This document shows positions 1 to 10,947 of a stretch of 64,000 bases of DNA, in pieces. The notes beneath the pieces were generated by a model. The model worked only from the letters and a program-made list of their open reading frames with translations, was not told the DNA's origin and ran no database searches. The position numbers and the translations under genes are program-made. The DNA lies in assembly GCA_023078685.1 (NCBI GenBank), contig JALGAS010000001.1, forward strand, positions 6,882,001 through 6,946,000, in the 5' to 3' direction. Source of the stretch: Neopestalotiopsis rosae (Eukaryota; Ascomycota; Sordariomycetes; Amphisphaeriales; Sporocadaceae). Positions within the stretch are counted from its first letter, which is position 1; every line of letters starts with the position of its first letter.

Positions 1-2
1 TC

Positions 3-1106
3 GATGAAACGTTCCATAAATCTCAATTAGCACTAATATTATGGGACTCCGGACGATTTGAAAAGTCGGAAGAGAGCTACCAAGAATTATGGAAAGCTTC
101 GAAAGAGAAGCTGGGATGGGACCATCCAGAGACCATGGCATACACCCGCTATTTGGCGTCGCTATACCGGCAACTCGGCAACGTCGAGTCAGCAAACAGG
201 TTTCAGGCAATGGCAAGACTGATATCACAGTCTCCTGACTGTGCTGTCATGGAGCAGACTGGGGCTCACGTTGCACAGTGTTTCGATCAGGAAGTAATGT
301 TATTACTTCTTGAGCGTTGGAAACATAAAGACCAACTCCCAGATGCAGTGGTGGAGGCTGCAGCTAGGAATAGGAAACATGGAATCGAGGTGATGCGAGT
401 TCTCCGAGACCGGAGGACTGAGGTCAAGGCAACCGAGAAGGTGGTGCTGGCTGCTGCCAACAACGATGAACAGGGAAGACAATTGATGGAATTACTGTTG
501 GATGAAGATGGAGGTGACATCAACTTTACTGACGATGTGCTTGTTGCTGCATCAACCGCAAAACATGGCGACATGCTTTTGATACACCTATTAAGTCGAA
601 GCAAGAACTGGAGCCGGACTGCTGACGCTCACTCAACGGCTGCAGCCGGAAAGCAGTTTGACGGCATGTTCATACTCCGGGCCCTTCTAGATCGATCTGA
701 AGATCGGACCGATCTGACTGAAGATGTTACTTTAGCAGTTCTGGAGCATCCTCGCGCCAAAAGCATCGTAGAAATGCTCCTCTATCGAGGTCATTCTGAG
801 TTCGTGGTCACCGAGGCTGTATTGAAAGCCATTGTCAAGCGTACTCATGGCTTAGACATGCTCTACAGACTGTCCGAAGAGGGATACGTCTTCGCGGCTA
901 ACAAGGATGTGATAACAGCTGCGGTAGACAGCCTGGGTTTGTCTCAAACTCCAGCTCAGGGCAAGAAGGCTAGTGTGCTACTCTCAACGGCAATGGAAGA
1001 TATGAAGACTCTGGCGGAAAGGAAAGGCAGAAGATCCGACAGAGAAAATCTGCAGTTCTCTATAAGGAATCAACTCGAAGAGCTCCGACTGTTGGGTAAT
1101 ACGTAG
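3..1106 (+). CDS. C-terminal part of an NLR-like protein (TPR then ankyrin-like repeats), 5' end outside window
   Basis: The frame is open from the window edge to the TAG at 1104-1106, so only the last ~367 codons are present and no start can be assigned. The first ~50 residues look like the end of a kinesin-light-chain-type TPR array (a DHPET..YTRYLASLYRQLGN unit). After that come about six loose repeats of 35-40 residues, each with a helix of the type VxxAAARNRK.G.EVMxxLLDRR. Such repeats are common behind NB-ARC/NACHT plus TPR arrays in fungal NLR-like proteins, where they act as the sensing end in non-self recognition. The nucleotide-binding domain would lie upstream and is not visible, so the NLR assignment is inferred from the repeat type. 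A lone TPR/ankyrin protein is the alternative. Confidence 0.7.
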   Translation, partial: DETFHKSQLALILWDSGRFEKSEESYQELWKASKEKLGWDHPETMAYTRYLASLYRQLGNVESANRFQAMARLISQSPDCAVMEQTGAHVAQCFDQEVMLLLLERWKHKDQLPDAVVEAAARNRKHGIEVMRVLRDRRTEVKATEKVVLAAANNDEQGRQLMELLLDEDGGDINFTDDVLVAASTAKHGDMLLIHLLSRSKNWSRTADAHSTAAAGKQFDGMFILRALLDRSEDRTDLTEDVTLAVLEHPRAKSIVEMLLYRGHSEFVVTEAVLKAIVKRTHGLDMLYRLSEEGYVFAANKDVITAAVDSLGLSQTPAQGKKASVLLSTAMEDMKTLAERKGRRSDRENLQFSIRNQLEELRLLGNT

Positions 1107-1340
1107 TCATACTACTGCGGTCGGGTAGTAGATCTAGTCATGGGAAGCGATCCTCGCCATGTGGCAAGAACAAGGAAATGAAGGGGAGGGCACCTGAACG
1201 GAGAGCGAAGCAAGGGCTTGATTGGTTCACATCACGCAATTGATAAAATAAGTAACGTACTTCGAGAGTACACATTCGTGATTGGATTGGTTGCATAATG
1301 TGTTAGACCCTCCACAACAAGCATTTCATTGGGAATGGAC

Positions 1341-1683
1341 CTACTCGGAGAGAGTATTGATTCTGCATGCTTATGAACTTGGTTCAGTCGTACTTCTCGG
1401 GGACATATTGAAGTTTCTAAAAATGATACGTCCACATACTATTTGCTCCCAGATATTTGACCTTGCCAGCTTGCACAAGGTCGTGTAGGGCTTTTATTGT
1501 CTCCTCGGGCTCCACATTCGGGTCATACCGATGGATCTGGAGGACATCGAAACTATAAGGTGTGTCCAGACGACCTGATGAGGCTTCGATCGAGTTGAAC
1601 ATAGCGGCGCGTGACAGACCATCTTGGTTCACGTAGTTTCTGGTATCTTTCATCCACGGAATGAGATGCTCGTTGGCTGCCAA
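1341..1683 (-). pseudogene. Aldo/keto reductase fragment, frameshifted and truncated
   Basis: The minus frame 1683-1417 encodes a clear piece of an NADPH-dependent aldo/keto reductase: an NQDGLSR segment, then [10 protein letters not shown], then [21 protein letters not shown]. This corresponds to the middle of the TIM barrel in the yeast AAD/YakC-type subgroup. At 1417 the frame stops. The next conserved piece (KFISMQNQYSL) resumes in another frame at about 1380 and ends at a stop after only 13 codons. The N-terminal third (cofactor Asp/Tyr region) and the whole C-terminal cofactor-binding part are absent. This is a gene relic, not a working enzyme. Confidence 0.85.
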
Positions 1684-2049
1684 CTCTTCGCAGTGGGAGG
1701 CCTTACTGGCTCCTCACTGGAGTGACTGGACTTCAGACCATTCCCGACAAGGACTTTATACACATAATAGCCATTGCTGAATCCCGCTAGTCATTCATGG
1801 ATGAACTCTTTGATTCCTCTATGCATCGCGCGCCAAACCTATGACTTTACCCACTAGCTGCACAATGCAAGCAGATGCAACTGGTATCGTCACGTCTACC
1901 TAGTCTAATAGTCTGCCCCGCAGTCGCTACGTGTCCGCCAGTTCACAAGACCCTAGTCCTCCTTAGGTAGTTTCTGTGAATAAATGCAGTTGTAATGCTC
2001 ATGACTGTGCTCTTGCTTGACCATATGAAGTCGATTGACTTGGCCGAAT

Positions 2050-2694
2050 TTATGAGTGGCCCTTGGGTTTTGAGAAAACAGACTCCGGCCGAACCCCCGA
2101 AGTCTTGTAGAAGCGAAACTCTTGATACGACACTACGGCTGTCCAAATAGCGAGAACCCTGAAGTGAGAATCAGTTTCGGTGGATCATGGATTTGGCAAT
2201 CAAGCAAGTTTGTCATGACTTACATGAGTACTACAGCAAGTAATACTGTAATCCAGCTTAATCCACAGCTGGCACCTGGGCAGAATGTGGATATGCCCAT
2301 GAACGTGACAATCACCACCACGAACCAGAAGAGGATTTCCATGAAATTGAGAATCGAGTATGCTTTTAGGCTCGCCCATCTCTTGTACCGTTGTACGTGT
2401 GTGGTCACAAGCTGATAGGTGATGACGACCAATGTTTTGATACCCTAGAGATATTTCAGCATCATGTTGCGATGGTCATGTTCCTTGGTAGCATACCATG
2501 ACAATTCCAAGAGTATCTGCCCTTGTGACGGGAATACCTTTGGGCTTGACTGCAACGCGTGTCCCCGAGAGTATTATCATCAGCGCCACGAGTACGAGCT
2601 GGACAATATGGACTTTCTTCTTGTGATGTCCATCGAAGTATACGCTGGTAAGAAAGCGGCGTACATTGTCCATCCAAGTTCGAATTTTGTCCAT
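2050..2694 (-). CDS. Small four-helix membrane protein (MARVEL-like), three exons
   Basis: Model: exons 2694-2497, 2444-2224 and 2158-2050, 528 nt, 175 aa. Introns start gtatgc and gtaagt and end tctag and ttcag; phases agree. The protein has a short basic cytosolic N-terminus ending in HHKKK, then four hydrophobic helices at roughly residues 28-43, 64-77, 92-110 and 120-145, and a short cytosolic tail. A KPKGIP..RADTLGIVM loop follows helix 1. This layout matches an abundant but functionally uncharacterised fungal family of MARVEL-like integral membrane proteins, so I give no function. The start is the only ATG before helix 1. It is convergent with nothing and lies upstream of the GH35 gene on the same strand. 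Confidence 0.8.
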
Positions 2695-3189
2695 TGTATT
2701 GTGGTCGTTTGATATAACTATGGCGAGATTGGCTGGCTGTACGAACAGTTATGCGATGAAGAGAAAAGCACAATTATCAATTCAAGTGATTATTATTTCC
2801 AGCGTCAAGAAATCAATTACCACATAATTCTCCCTCTATCTTAAACAAAAAGCTGCTCTAGGCTACAGTATTTTGCATTGTCGGATGCGACATATTGTAA
2901 ACAACCAAAATGCGACGAAATGCGATGAATGCGAAGAACGCGACAAACCCGAGAATCCGAGAAAAGGTATCGCCCCGCTTTCACCCACCTAAAAACAGTT
3001 TGGCTAGCTGCGGACTCAATCACTGGGTGCAATCATTAGGGCAGTACTTGTATCCCATCACTTGCATCAAACCGCGTTTGGACCATGACAATAATCAAAA
3101 CATGCAAATCGTATTTATTGATTGATTGCCACGTCAGTGAAAACCTTACTGCATAATGCATGACCATTGCCTCCATTTGCCGGCCTCAT

Positions 3190-6100
3190 TCAGTACGCGA
3201 ACCGTTCCGTGTAAGACTGGCCCTCAACCAGAAAAGGCTTGGTATAGCCACTTTGCACCACCTGATCGACCACCAAAGAAAGCCCGCCAAGCTTTGCACC
3301 ACTTGACTCCAGCGACCACAGGGTCAATGCAACATAATTTTCGCCATTGTAGTTGAGAATTCCCTCAGGGACTGGGAATGATACCTGAGGTCCGATGTTG
3401 TTCACTATAATCAATTAGCTGCCGCTCATAGGACAACAAGCCGAACGGTTGCTCATCTTACCATATTCGCCGAATTGCCAACCGTTGACGAAAAGCTGCA
3501 CGCGATATGCGTCCGCCTGGGTACCGTTCAACCCTTGGGATGCATTTGTGAAAACAAAAGACATTGGAACATCGTAACCAGAGGGTACGTCCAAGTCGAT
3601 CGTGGTGGCATAGAACCCGACACCGGGGCCTACCTCGCCGTCGTTGATGGGCGACCTTGTTTGCATATTATCTAGAGGCGCACCCGGGAGATGGTAACCC
3701 CGGCGCTCTGTAAACATGGCTCCTTCATTGCGAGGGCCGCGGCTGAGATCAAAGTAATCTTCGCCGCCAATGTTGCCAGTCATTTTCCAGGTCATGTCAG
3801 ATTGTGACGGGTGGCCAGTCAGCGAATAGTCGAGAATCCCCCGAGGCTCCTTGCTGCCCTCCACGCCAATAAAGGTGGACTCGGTGAGGCCCATGTGATC
3901 GATCAATACTGTGATTACGTAGTCGCCCTTCGGTTGGAGAGAAGATGCAAAGACAAACGTCTGATTGTGAATCGCTTCACTGGGGTCCCCCGCCCAGGAT
4001 CCCAGATATGTCGAGTTTAACCACACCGAGTGTCCAAATGCGTTGCCACCTGAAATGGATAGGAATATACTAGACTCGTTGCCCTTCGCCTTGTAGTGGC
4101 CTCTGTAAATCAAGGAGCCACTATGGAAGCCATAGTCACTTGCGTACAGAGAGGTAGGCGTAGTCAAGGCTCGAGTATTGTTGGTGCTAGCCTTGTCGAG
4201 GATCGGCCAGGCACCATCGTCATAGTCAGCTCTGATTTCCGGCAGGGAGTCGAGATGCTTCCATTCCATTGACCCAAAATCAGGCATGATGATTTCGGGC
4301 CTGAAATACGTGATGCTACCAGTCAAGCGACCGTTCACATATCGCGTGTCGTTTACTTGCTGGCCATTGAAGAATAGCGTGGCCTCACAGGTCAGCGGCG
4401 CCGAGATGACTTCGATGGTGGTGGTTTGATTGACATCTCCCCGCAAATGCAACGAATTGTCCGATATCGTTGCATTTCGCAAGAGGTAGCCGGCCTTGAC
4501 GATGACCGATGCATCTGTATCATTGATCCGAGATGCAGATACAAAATTGCCAATGGGTTCCGGCCTCTGCAGATCATGAACCCAGTACTGGTAGGCCTCA
4601 TTCCTCCAAAGCAAGTGCACTTCGAGACTGTTGCCAAAATGGACGACGTGACGCGACGATTCAACATTCCATTGCACGACCACAGACCCAGATATCTGTG
4701 TAGACTGAACACCATCACCCTCAACGCTGACAGGCATGCCTAGGTACGAGGGCACGGCGAACTCGTGGGTTTCGCCTGCTCCTCCGTACAAGACGAGCAC
4801 CGTCTTTGAGGCCGACTTCTTCCATGTAAATATCTCGGCAGTGGAATATTCAAGTTCAATGCCGCCAACATCGTAATCGACAACGTGGATCTTGGAATCG
4901 CGTCCGGGAAGCGACAGGGAGCCTCCCATCTGGGGAAGCGTCAGGTTCCGACCACCAACGGTCACCGAAAGGGTGTAATGGGCAGTTGATTGGGTAGTCC
5001 AATCCGCATGTCGAACAATGTAGAAGGCCCCGTTTGATTCTGTCGCAGCGAGCTGGGTAGTCACGAGGTCGCTGTTATTGGTGAAGAAGCCAAAGACCCC
5101 CTCCGATGGGACGGTAGTGAGGTAAGCAGGAGAAACCTGCAAGAAATTTGCTTGCAGCTTCAACTCGCTGTATTTCTCCCTGTTCACTTGTCGATTCTCA
5201 TCAATGGCCGCACCGACATCATAAGAGGTGTATCCCAGAGGATGGCCTAGATTGCCCCAATTTGTGCCTCCAAACATCTGCTCTGATGTCAGTGAATTGT
5301 CAATTTGACGAGTCCAGACCAACCAAACTCACCATGTATAAGTTGAATATAGTCGTGCGAAAGCTGTACACAGTTTTGTAGAGCACTCGCTCAAATTCAT
5401 TATTGAGCATGGATGCACATGCATCAGGACCAGCTCCACCCCTGCGATAGTGTTAGCCAGAAACTCGAAAAGGAAGCTTTTCATTGGTACCCACCAAGGC
5501 TCAGCGGTACCGCCTTGGAATTCCACAATTGAGAACGGTGTACTAGGACTCATCTGCTCATGAATTGTGAAATTGGTGATAAGAGTAGGGAATATTGCAT
5601 TAGCCCTGTTCCAGTTGGATGGGTCAAAACCTGGAGCACAATCGTCATGTCAGTCTCAAACCCTCTTTCGTGTTGTTGCGGTCATCTCACAAGCTACGCC
5701 CCAGTTTAGCGGGTACCCGTCAAAGCCATAGATGTCTCCTGCACCCACACCCGATCCCGGGGCGAAGTTGCCAATCGGGAAAGCATCATTGATTATGAAG
5801 GGCAGCGTTATACCGGCCTCTCGCCACATGGCCTCCACGTCAGCCATGTAGTAGTGGTCAAGGCATGCACTCAACTCGTCGAGGTCGCCGATGGACCCAA
5901 GGTTCAAATTGGCTAGTGCTGCAGCGCAAATAGTGTATTCGTTCTCGGGTTGGAACAGGATGATTGGGCCGCCATTTGTAATCTGTGCTTTACTGATGAT
6001 GGCACCAATGTTGTTGATGTAGTTCCTTGTCGCGTCTAGCCAGTCAGTAGCATTGGACCGGATCGGTCCTTTGAGGCGTGAAGTCCACCCTGGATAGCCT

Positions 6101-6525
6101 CCCCCTGAGACCTCGGAGTTGATATAAGGCCCCGGCCGGGCGAGTAGATAGATGCCAGCGTGCGTAGCAGCGTCAAAGAACCCCTGGAGCGCAAACACTC
6201 CATCTGCGCGGAATTCTCCCGGTGTTCCTTCGATGAGGCCCCAATTGACGTAGAAGGACACGCCGGAGAAACCGGCGGCTTTGATCTTTTGGAAAACATC
6301 TAGCCAGAGGCCAGGAGACGGCAACCTGAAAGGATGAAATTCTCCGGAGAAGAATAGCACTCGTTCACCGCGCACCATGATTGAGTACTGATCCCAGGTA
6401 ACAACATCTTGGAGGACGTCATGGACGCTTTCATCATTATTGGGAAGACGGCTGAAGCCTGAGGCCAACGTCAAATATACCAGCAACAGTAAAAGAATCT
6501 GCTGGGGCAGGTTGAGAAAGATCAT
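3190..6525 (-). CDS. lacA: Secreted GH35 beta-galactosidase (LacA type), five exons
   Basis: Model: exons 6525-5691, 5630-5495, 5441-5333, 5280-3462 and 3404-3190, 3114 nt, 1037 aa; all four introns (52-60 nt) are GT..AG and phases agree. It hydrolyses terminal beta-D-galactosyl residues outside the cell, for example on galactan side chains of pectin or xyloglucan. Residues 1-22 are a hydrophobic signal peptide. The TIM barrel follows with the acid/base motif PENEY (Glu about 196) and the nucleophile motif SIVEFQGG (Glu about 315), then [12 protein letters not shown]. The long C-terminal part contains the beta-sandwich domains of fungal GH35 enzymes and ends with a conserved segment ([14 protein letters not shown]). 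Length fits fungal GH35 (about 1000 aa). It heads a run of three secreted plant-polymer-type genes. The family is certain; exact substrate preference is not. Confidence 0.95.
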
Positions 6526-7505
6526 CTTGACAGTTAAGTGCTGACCACCATGCCCAGCCTATACTGATTCGCGGACTTTGCATATTTATCAATCTTATAG
6601 AAGTGGTGACCTTTACGATGAAGTCATACATCCTTGTCTCGACATTGTTAGTTCGGGAAGATTTAGCACGAGAGTTCTATAACGCTCTACACTATAGTTC
6701 GTTCCAATTCGCCCCGCACGGAGCACGGGGATCCATATTTTCGGATGCTATGTCGGGTTTTTCGGATTCTGGGTGACATCGCTTGGGTTGACGAGATTCC
6801 CGGTGCCGTGTTTTGCGGGGTATGCAGGGCATCTGTCGACACCCTGTGGAATCCCGGTTATTCCTGCGTCACGGTGCATCTTTTTTCTTCTGTAAGCCCT
6901 CTGATAGGAGCGGCATGTCGTTTTGATCGCATTCGTGACTATTCCATTACCATTGGGCTGATTCTCTTAGCCTATGATGTGGTATCTGCAACGAAAAACA
7001 GAACTCGATTAAGCATAGCTTCAAGTCACGAAGTAGTCAGCGCCATTGTTTTGTTTACAAACTTGAGTGCTTCACATTGTACAGGTCAAATATCCAAAAT
7101 ACGGCTTCACTCAATACTCTGCTCCCTGTTCAGTGACATCTCCGCATCAGTGGCCTAGCTCGCATTAATGTGAGTTCTCAAAACAGGAGTGTACAGATGA
7201 TGACTGCACCGAATGACTTTTGGTTGAGAAAAGATTCGGCACAAGTGATCAATACGATGCCTTCTGTGCAATACAATTATCAATTGTGACACCTCTTTTT
7301 CCCACCAAAGGCACAAGAAACCTTGTGCTCAAGATCCTTATTCCAAGATTCGGGACGATAGACCGGATTCCGTCCCAGTTCTTTGGCGACTCTTCCCGTA
7401 GTTTTGCGGTGACCGCCCCATCTAGCCTCGGCAAAGTATAGCCTCCCAGCAGGAGTCGTTGCTGCCTCGGTGAAATTATCAGTGCCACAGGCCAAAGTAA
7501 GGACG
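6526..7505. other. Intergenic region, no supported gene
   Basis: This is the 5' flank of the GH35 gene (minus) and the 3' flank of the carboxylesterase-like gene (minus). A plus-strand frame of 137 codons at 6745-7158 matches nothing I recognise, has no domain-like pattern, and lies in the GH35 promoter region. I treat it as chance. Confidence 0.5.
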
Positions 7506-9558
7506 CTATATAGATCCTTTGTAATTCGGAGACCCATGAAAGACTCTACATCGTGCGTTATCATCCGGATCATCAATCATTCCGAACTTTGTGTAGTTTA
7601 GATGACTCTGGTGGACATAAAGGACTTTCTTCGCGTCCTCTGGAGTTTCATAATATTCTCGCCAATAAGGTTTGGCTCTTCGTTCATCTGCGGTGGTACC
7701 TTTGTGGGGGTCCTTGTAGACGGCAAACGACACGTAGTAATCTCGCAATATCCAAGCCAGTCCTGGATCTCCGGGCATGTTGACAGGGCCATATGAGACC
7801 TCACCGGAAGCTATTAAGATTCAAAGATTGTTAGGGACATTTACGCGATCTGGGTTTTCTGCAGATACTTACGGTTTATGTTATCTGAGTATACATATGG
7901 CTTTATGGCGCCGTGGATCTGGAGGCCTTTGTCGAAGATCATCTTGAAAGTGTCTGGACCCCTTTGGCCTACGGCGTTCGCAATGAATCTAGTAGGACAA
8001 TTTACAACTGCGTCGCCGAAAAGTGCTTCTCGCCGCGCAAAGTCGTCGCTGAAACTGATATTGCTGCCTTTAGCCTTCCGAAGAGCTGGAATCAAGTCCA
8101 AGTCCTCCACGAGACTGTTGTTGAAAGCTGTGGTTGGATAATGGATCAGTGTATCGGAAACAAATTTCTCGCTCTGCCACAAAGGCTCGAGATCTTTTTT
8201 CATTTCGATTTCTGTATCGATCGAGACATTGGAAAAAGCGAACCCTTCGTTCCCAACACGGGTAATCATGACGGTTACGTTTGCAACTCGGTTATACTCA
8301 AATGCTGTCAATGGGTGTTCCCGGATGATCGTTCCGTCGATGAACGGGCCCCAGTAGTAAGTTCCGTAGGCGATTTGCCCCGCGCTATAGGTCGTGTTGT
8401 ACAATATCTCAGTCGCATATTTGATCACATGGACGGGTGCGTCTCGCAAACATCTCAAGTCTTCGCACTCGGCTGCTTTGAGAAAAGCCTGGTACTGCTT
8501 GTTGACAGTCACATTATTCATCATTGGGGACCACCATGGCGAATCTTCTCAACAAGATTAGCACGTCTGGTTACTTTGACAACGTTCCAAAAGGTCTAGT
8601 CACCCATTATAGCAGCCTGGAACGAAAAATTGAGCTCTTCCTCGTACTCGGGTACCGGACAACATTTCAATCTGTGATTAGGTCTCCAAGGTAGAGGGTT
8701 CCCCTTGAATGGTCTGTTCTCGTCCCGCATCTTGGGCAACCTCTCTGGCCTCATCATGTGAAGTCCAACCGAAGTAGCACCGGCGCCGTCGCCAACAATG
8801 GTGACCTTGTTCCGATCGCCGCCAAACGCGTCGATATTATAGTGCACCCAGTCCAAGGCAGCTCTCTGATCGAGAATACCGACATTTACTGACCCATTGT
8901 TCGCAACGTCTTCGCCGGCGAGAAAGCCAAGGGGCCCGAGACGATACTGGATGGACACGTGTATGAGCTTGCCTTTTGAGTGGCTGACAAGACTCGCACC
9001 AGAATTCGAGGATGAGTTCCCAAAAACATAGCCTGGCGATAAAATCAGCAAGCTGCACTAGAAAACAAAAGCGCAAGTAATTTTGACCTCCTCCATGAAT
9101 GTGCACCATGACGGCCAGCTTGCCAGACACTGATTTTGATGGAGTAATGACGTCGAGTCGCAAACAGTCCTCCGATTCGTTTGGGATTGAATCGCGTGAA
9201 GAAAGAGTTGACCAAGGGGGATGACTCTGTATGCATGCTGGTCCTCGTTTGCGGGCATCATATTTATAGAATGGGTCACGATGAGAGTTGACAAATACAT
9301 GTGACTGGATGAGCTGTGGTGGCGCCCATCTCAAGCCTCCCAAAGGTGCTTTGGCGTAGGGAATTGAGTAAAATGAAACTGTACTACGTCGTCATTATGG
9401 ATCAGCATTCTTCACCATCTTCGAAAGTTTCCAAATAGTACTTACTTGGCAGTTTCGTTAACCTCGCCTTGCCAGGCAGTATTGCCACCGAATACATAAC
9501 CGGCCCTGCTCTGTACGTACGTCGCCAAGATGATGACAAGGAAGATTTTGAGCAACAT
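7506..9558 (-). CDS. Secreted type-B carboxylesterase-like protein lacking the nucleophile serine, five exons
   Basis: Model: exons 9558-9446, 9383-9088, 9032-8604, 8547-7873 and 7810-7506, 1818 nt, 605 aa; introns are GT..AG and phases agree. The first ~18 residues are a signal peptide. It then shows the alpha/beta-hydrolase core of the carboxylesterase/cholinesterase family: SIPYAKAPLGGLRW near the N-terminus, EDCLRLDV, an oxyanion-hole motif HGGGYVFG, QYRLGPLGFLAG, and LDQRAALDWVHYNIDAFGGD. The nucleophile elbow, normally G-E-S-A-G, reads G-D-G-A-G (8781-8795), so the catalytic serine is glycine. The rest of the fold is intact with no stop, and a Cys-containing insert precedes AAIM. It may be a non-catalytic binding protein or use different chemistry. 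It sits between GH35 and GH106-like genes. Confidence 0.88.
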
Positions 9559-9604
9559 TGCTCAAATGTACAATCGTGGCTGTTCAAGCAGTTTTGTCCT
9601 CTTA

Positions 9605-9730
9605 GAAATGGAACGAAATGTTGGGATTAAAAAAAGAAAAGGAAAAAAGAAATATGAACGGGAAGGAAAAAACGGAAAACGTCAGTAAGAAGAATAGGAG
9701 AAGAGAAAAAAGAATCCAAGCGAAGCTACC
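9605..9730. promoter_or_regulatory. Polypurine/polypyrimidine tract upstream of the carboxylesterase-like gene
   Basis: The plus strand is almost pure A/G here, so the coding (minus) strand is C/T-rich for about 100 nt just upstream of the ATG at 9558. CT-rich tracts just upstream of the start are typical of filamentous-fungal core promoters and transcript leaders. The assignment is by position and composition only. Confidence 0.4.
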
Positions 9731-10947
9731 GATGGAAACTTTTGCCTGCGCACTCTATTGAACAAGATATTGAGAAGAGATTGTGTCACATGTCCGGAAG
9801 TGGGTGTACCAAAATAGAGAAATTATTCGAGGGAGAGGAGTGTCGGGGCGTAAAGAAGGTACTGTTGCCCGTTCACACGAGCATTCATTATTATTATCTG
9901 GTCTGTTTCTCTGTTGAACCTTCCCTTCAATGTCTTTAGGTAGCAAGAACAAACCTTCCGTTAAGGTTATGATGACTGAAGCATCAGTTGACCAGTCAAA
10001 GTTGGTAGGCACATACAAGGTGTCGAACTGGAGGCATTTACCTTGATGGCGGCGCTTAATGGAGAGAATGGAAAAATAAACATGGTCGACGAAATCACAA
10101 GGATTCTTGCAAAACATGATTTAATTCGATCTTTCAGTCGCGCGGGTTTTTGATATCGGGGAAAGGGCGGGCAGCCTTTTTCCAGATCCGCTCATATCCC
10201 AGCGCAATAAAGAAGAAACTCAATATCAACCCGGACCAGATTCCTGCATGCTTGTTGCGGACCGATTAAAGCCACATCTAGGTGCGCAAACAAGCTCTCG
10301 GTCAACCCTGAGTGGAGTTCATGCACATCAATGCTTTGCTGAATTGCCCCATTGGGCATGGCGCCGATATGACTCGAGTCCTCCACGGAAACACACCGTA
10401 ATGACTTAGATCGAGCGTACGATCTCTAAAAGTCCGCTAATTGAAATGCAAGTGAGAACACCCGAAGCCTTTCCGAAATGTTGCCGGCGAAGATCCAAAG
10501 ACTTACCCAGATCCTGATCGGTCGGTCGGCTTGGTCTGTTAATGCTGCCCCACACTCGCGCGGAGTCGAGAGCTAGTATTGCCGCCTGGGGTACAAGCCG
10601 GCAACCCGAGATCCTCGCAATATTCGGCTTCGATGGAACGCTACAGCGAGCGGTGCGTTCGACGTTTTGCCATTCAATAAGAAAAGTTTCGGGTTCGTAG
10701 AGAGGGGTTGTTTACAGCCCCAGCCACTTTCGTTATGAAATCTCCCGAACAAGGCCCTATTCTAGCCCAGGCCAGGTTTGGCCTTGTGGAATCTTGGATA
10801 CGGCCTACAGATCCTGAAGCCGAGCATAATTATCTGGTAGCTCTATAAATGTGACATTCCACGTATCTTTCTTGCCAATAAACACACATACCGTGACGGT
10901 CTCGCTTCGGCTGGTGCATCGTATGAGCCTATTACCCATCGACAGAG
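9731..10947. other. Intergenic region with no convincing gene
   Basis: This lies between two divergently transcribed genes and holds their promoters. On the minus strand, 10252-10149 reads a hydrophobic helix followed by a basic end (GLILSFFFIALGYERIWKK) and a stop. It resembles the last helix of a membrane protein, but no matching upstream exon could be joined to it. It may be a relic or chance. Confidence 0.4.

Noticed and set aside
1571..1590. CTGATGAG sequence like a hammerhead ribozyme core
   Set aside because: The second conserved GAAA core and closing stems are missing; it lies in the AKR relic.
2122..2415. Plus-strand frame resembling a gamma-adaptin ear domain
   Set aside because: The minus strand of the same region encodes a well-spliced four-helix membrane protein. 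The plus frame is its shadow.
6745..7158. 137-codon plus-strand frame
   Set aside because: No domain, no family pattern, and it lies in the GH35 promoter region.
9755..10117. 120-codon minus-strand frame near the carboxylesterase-like promoter
   Set aside because: Low-quality composition and no motif; it overlaps regulatory sequence.
10149..10386. Possible membrane-protein 3' end on the minus strand
   Set aside because: One hydrophobic helix only; no upstream exon could be joined and no family recognised.
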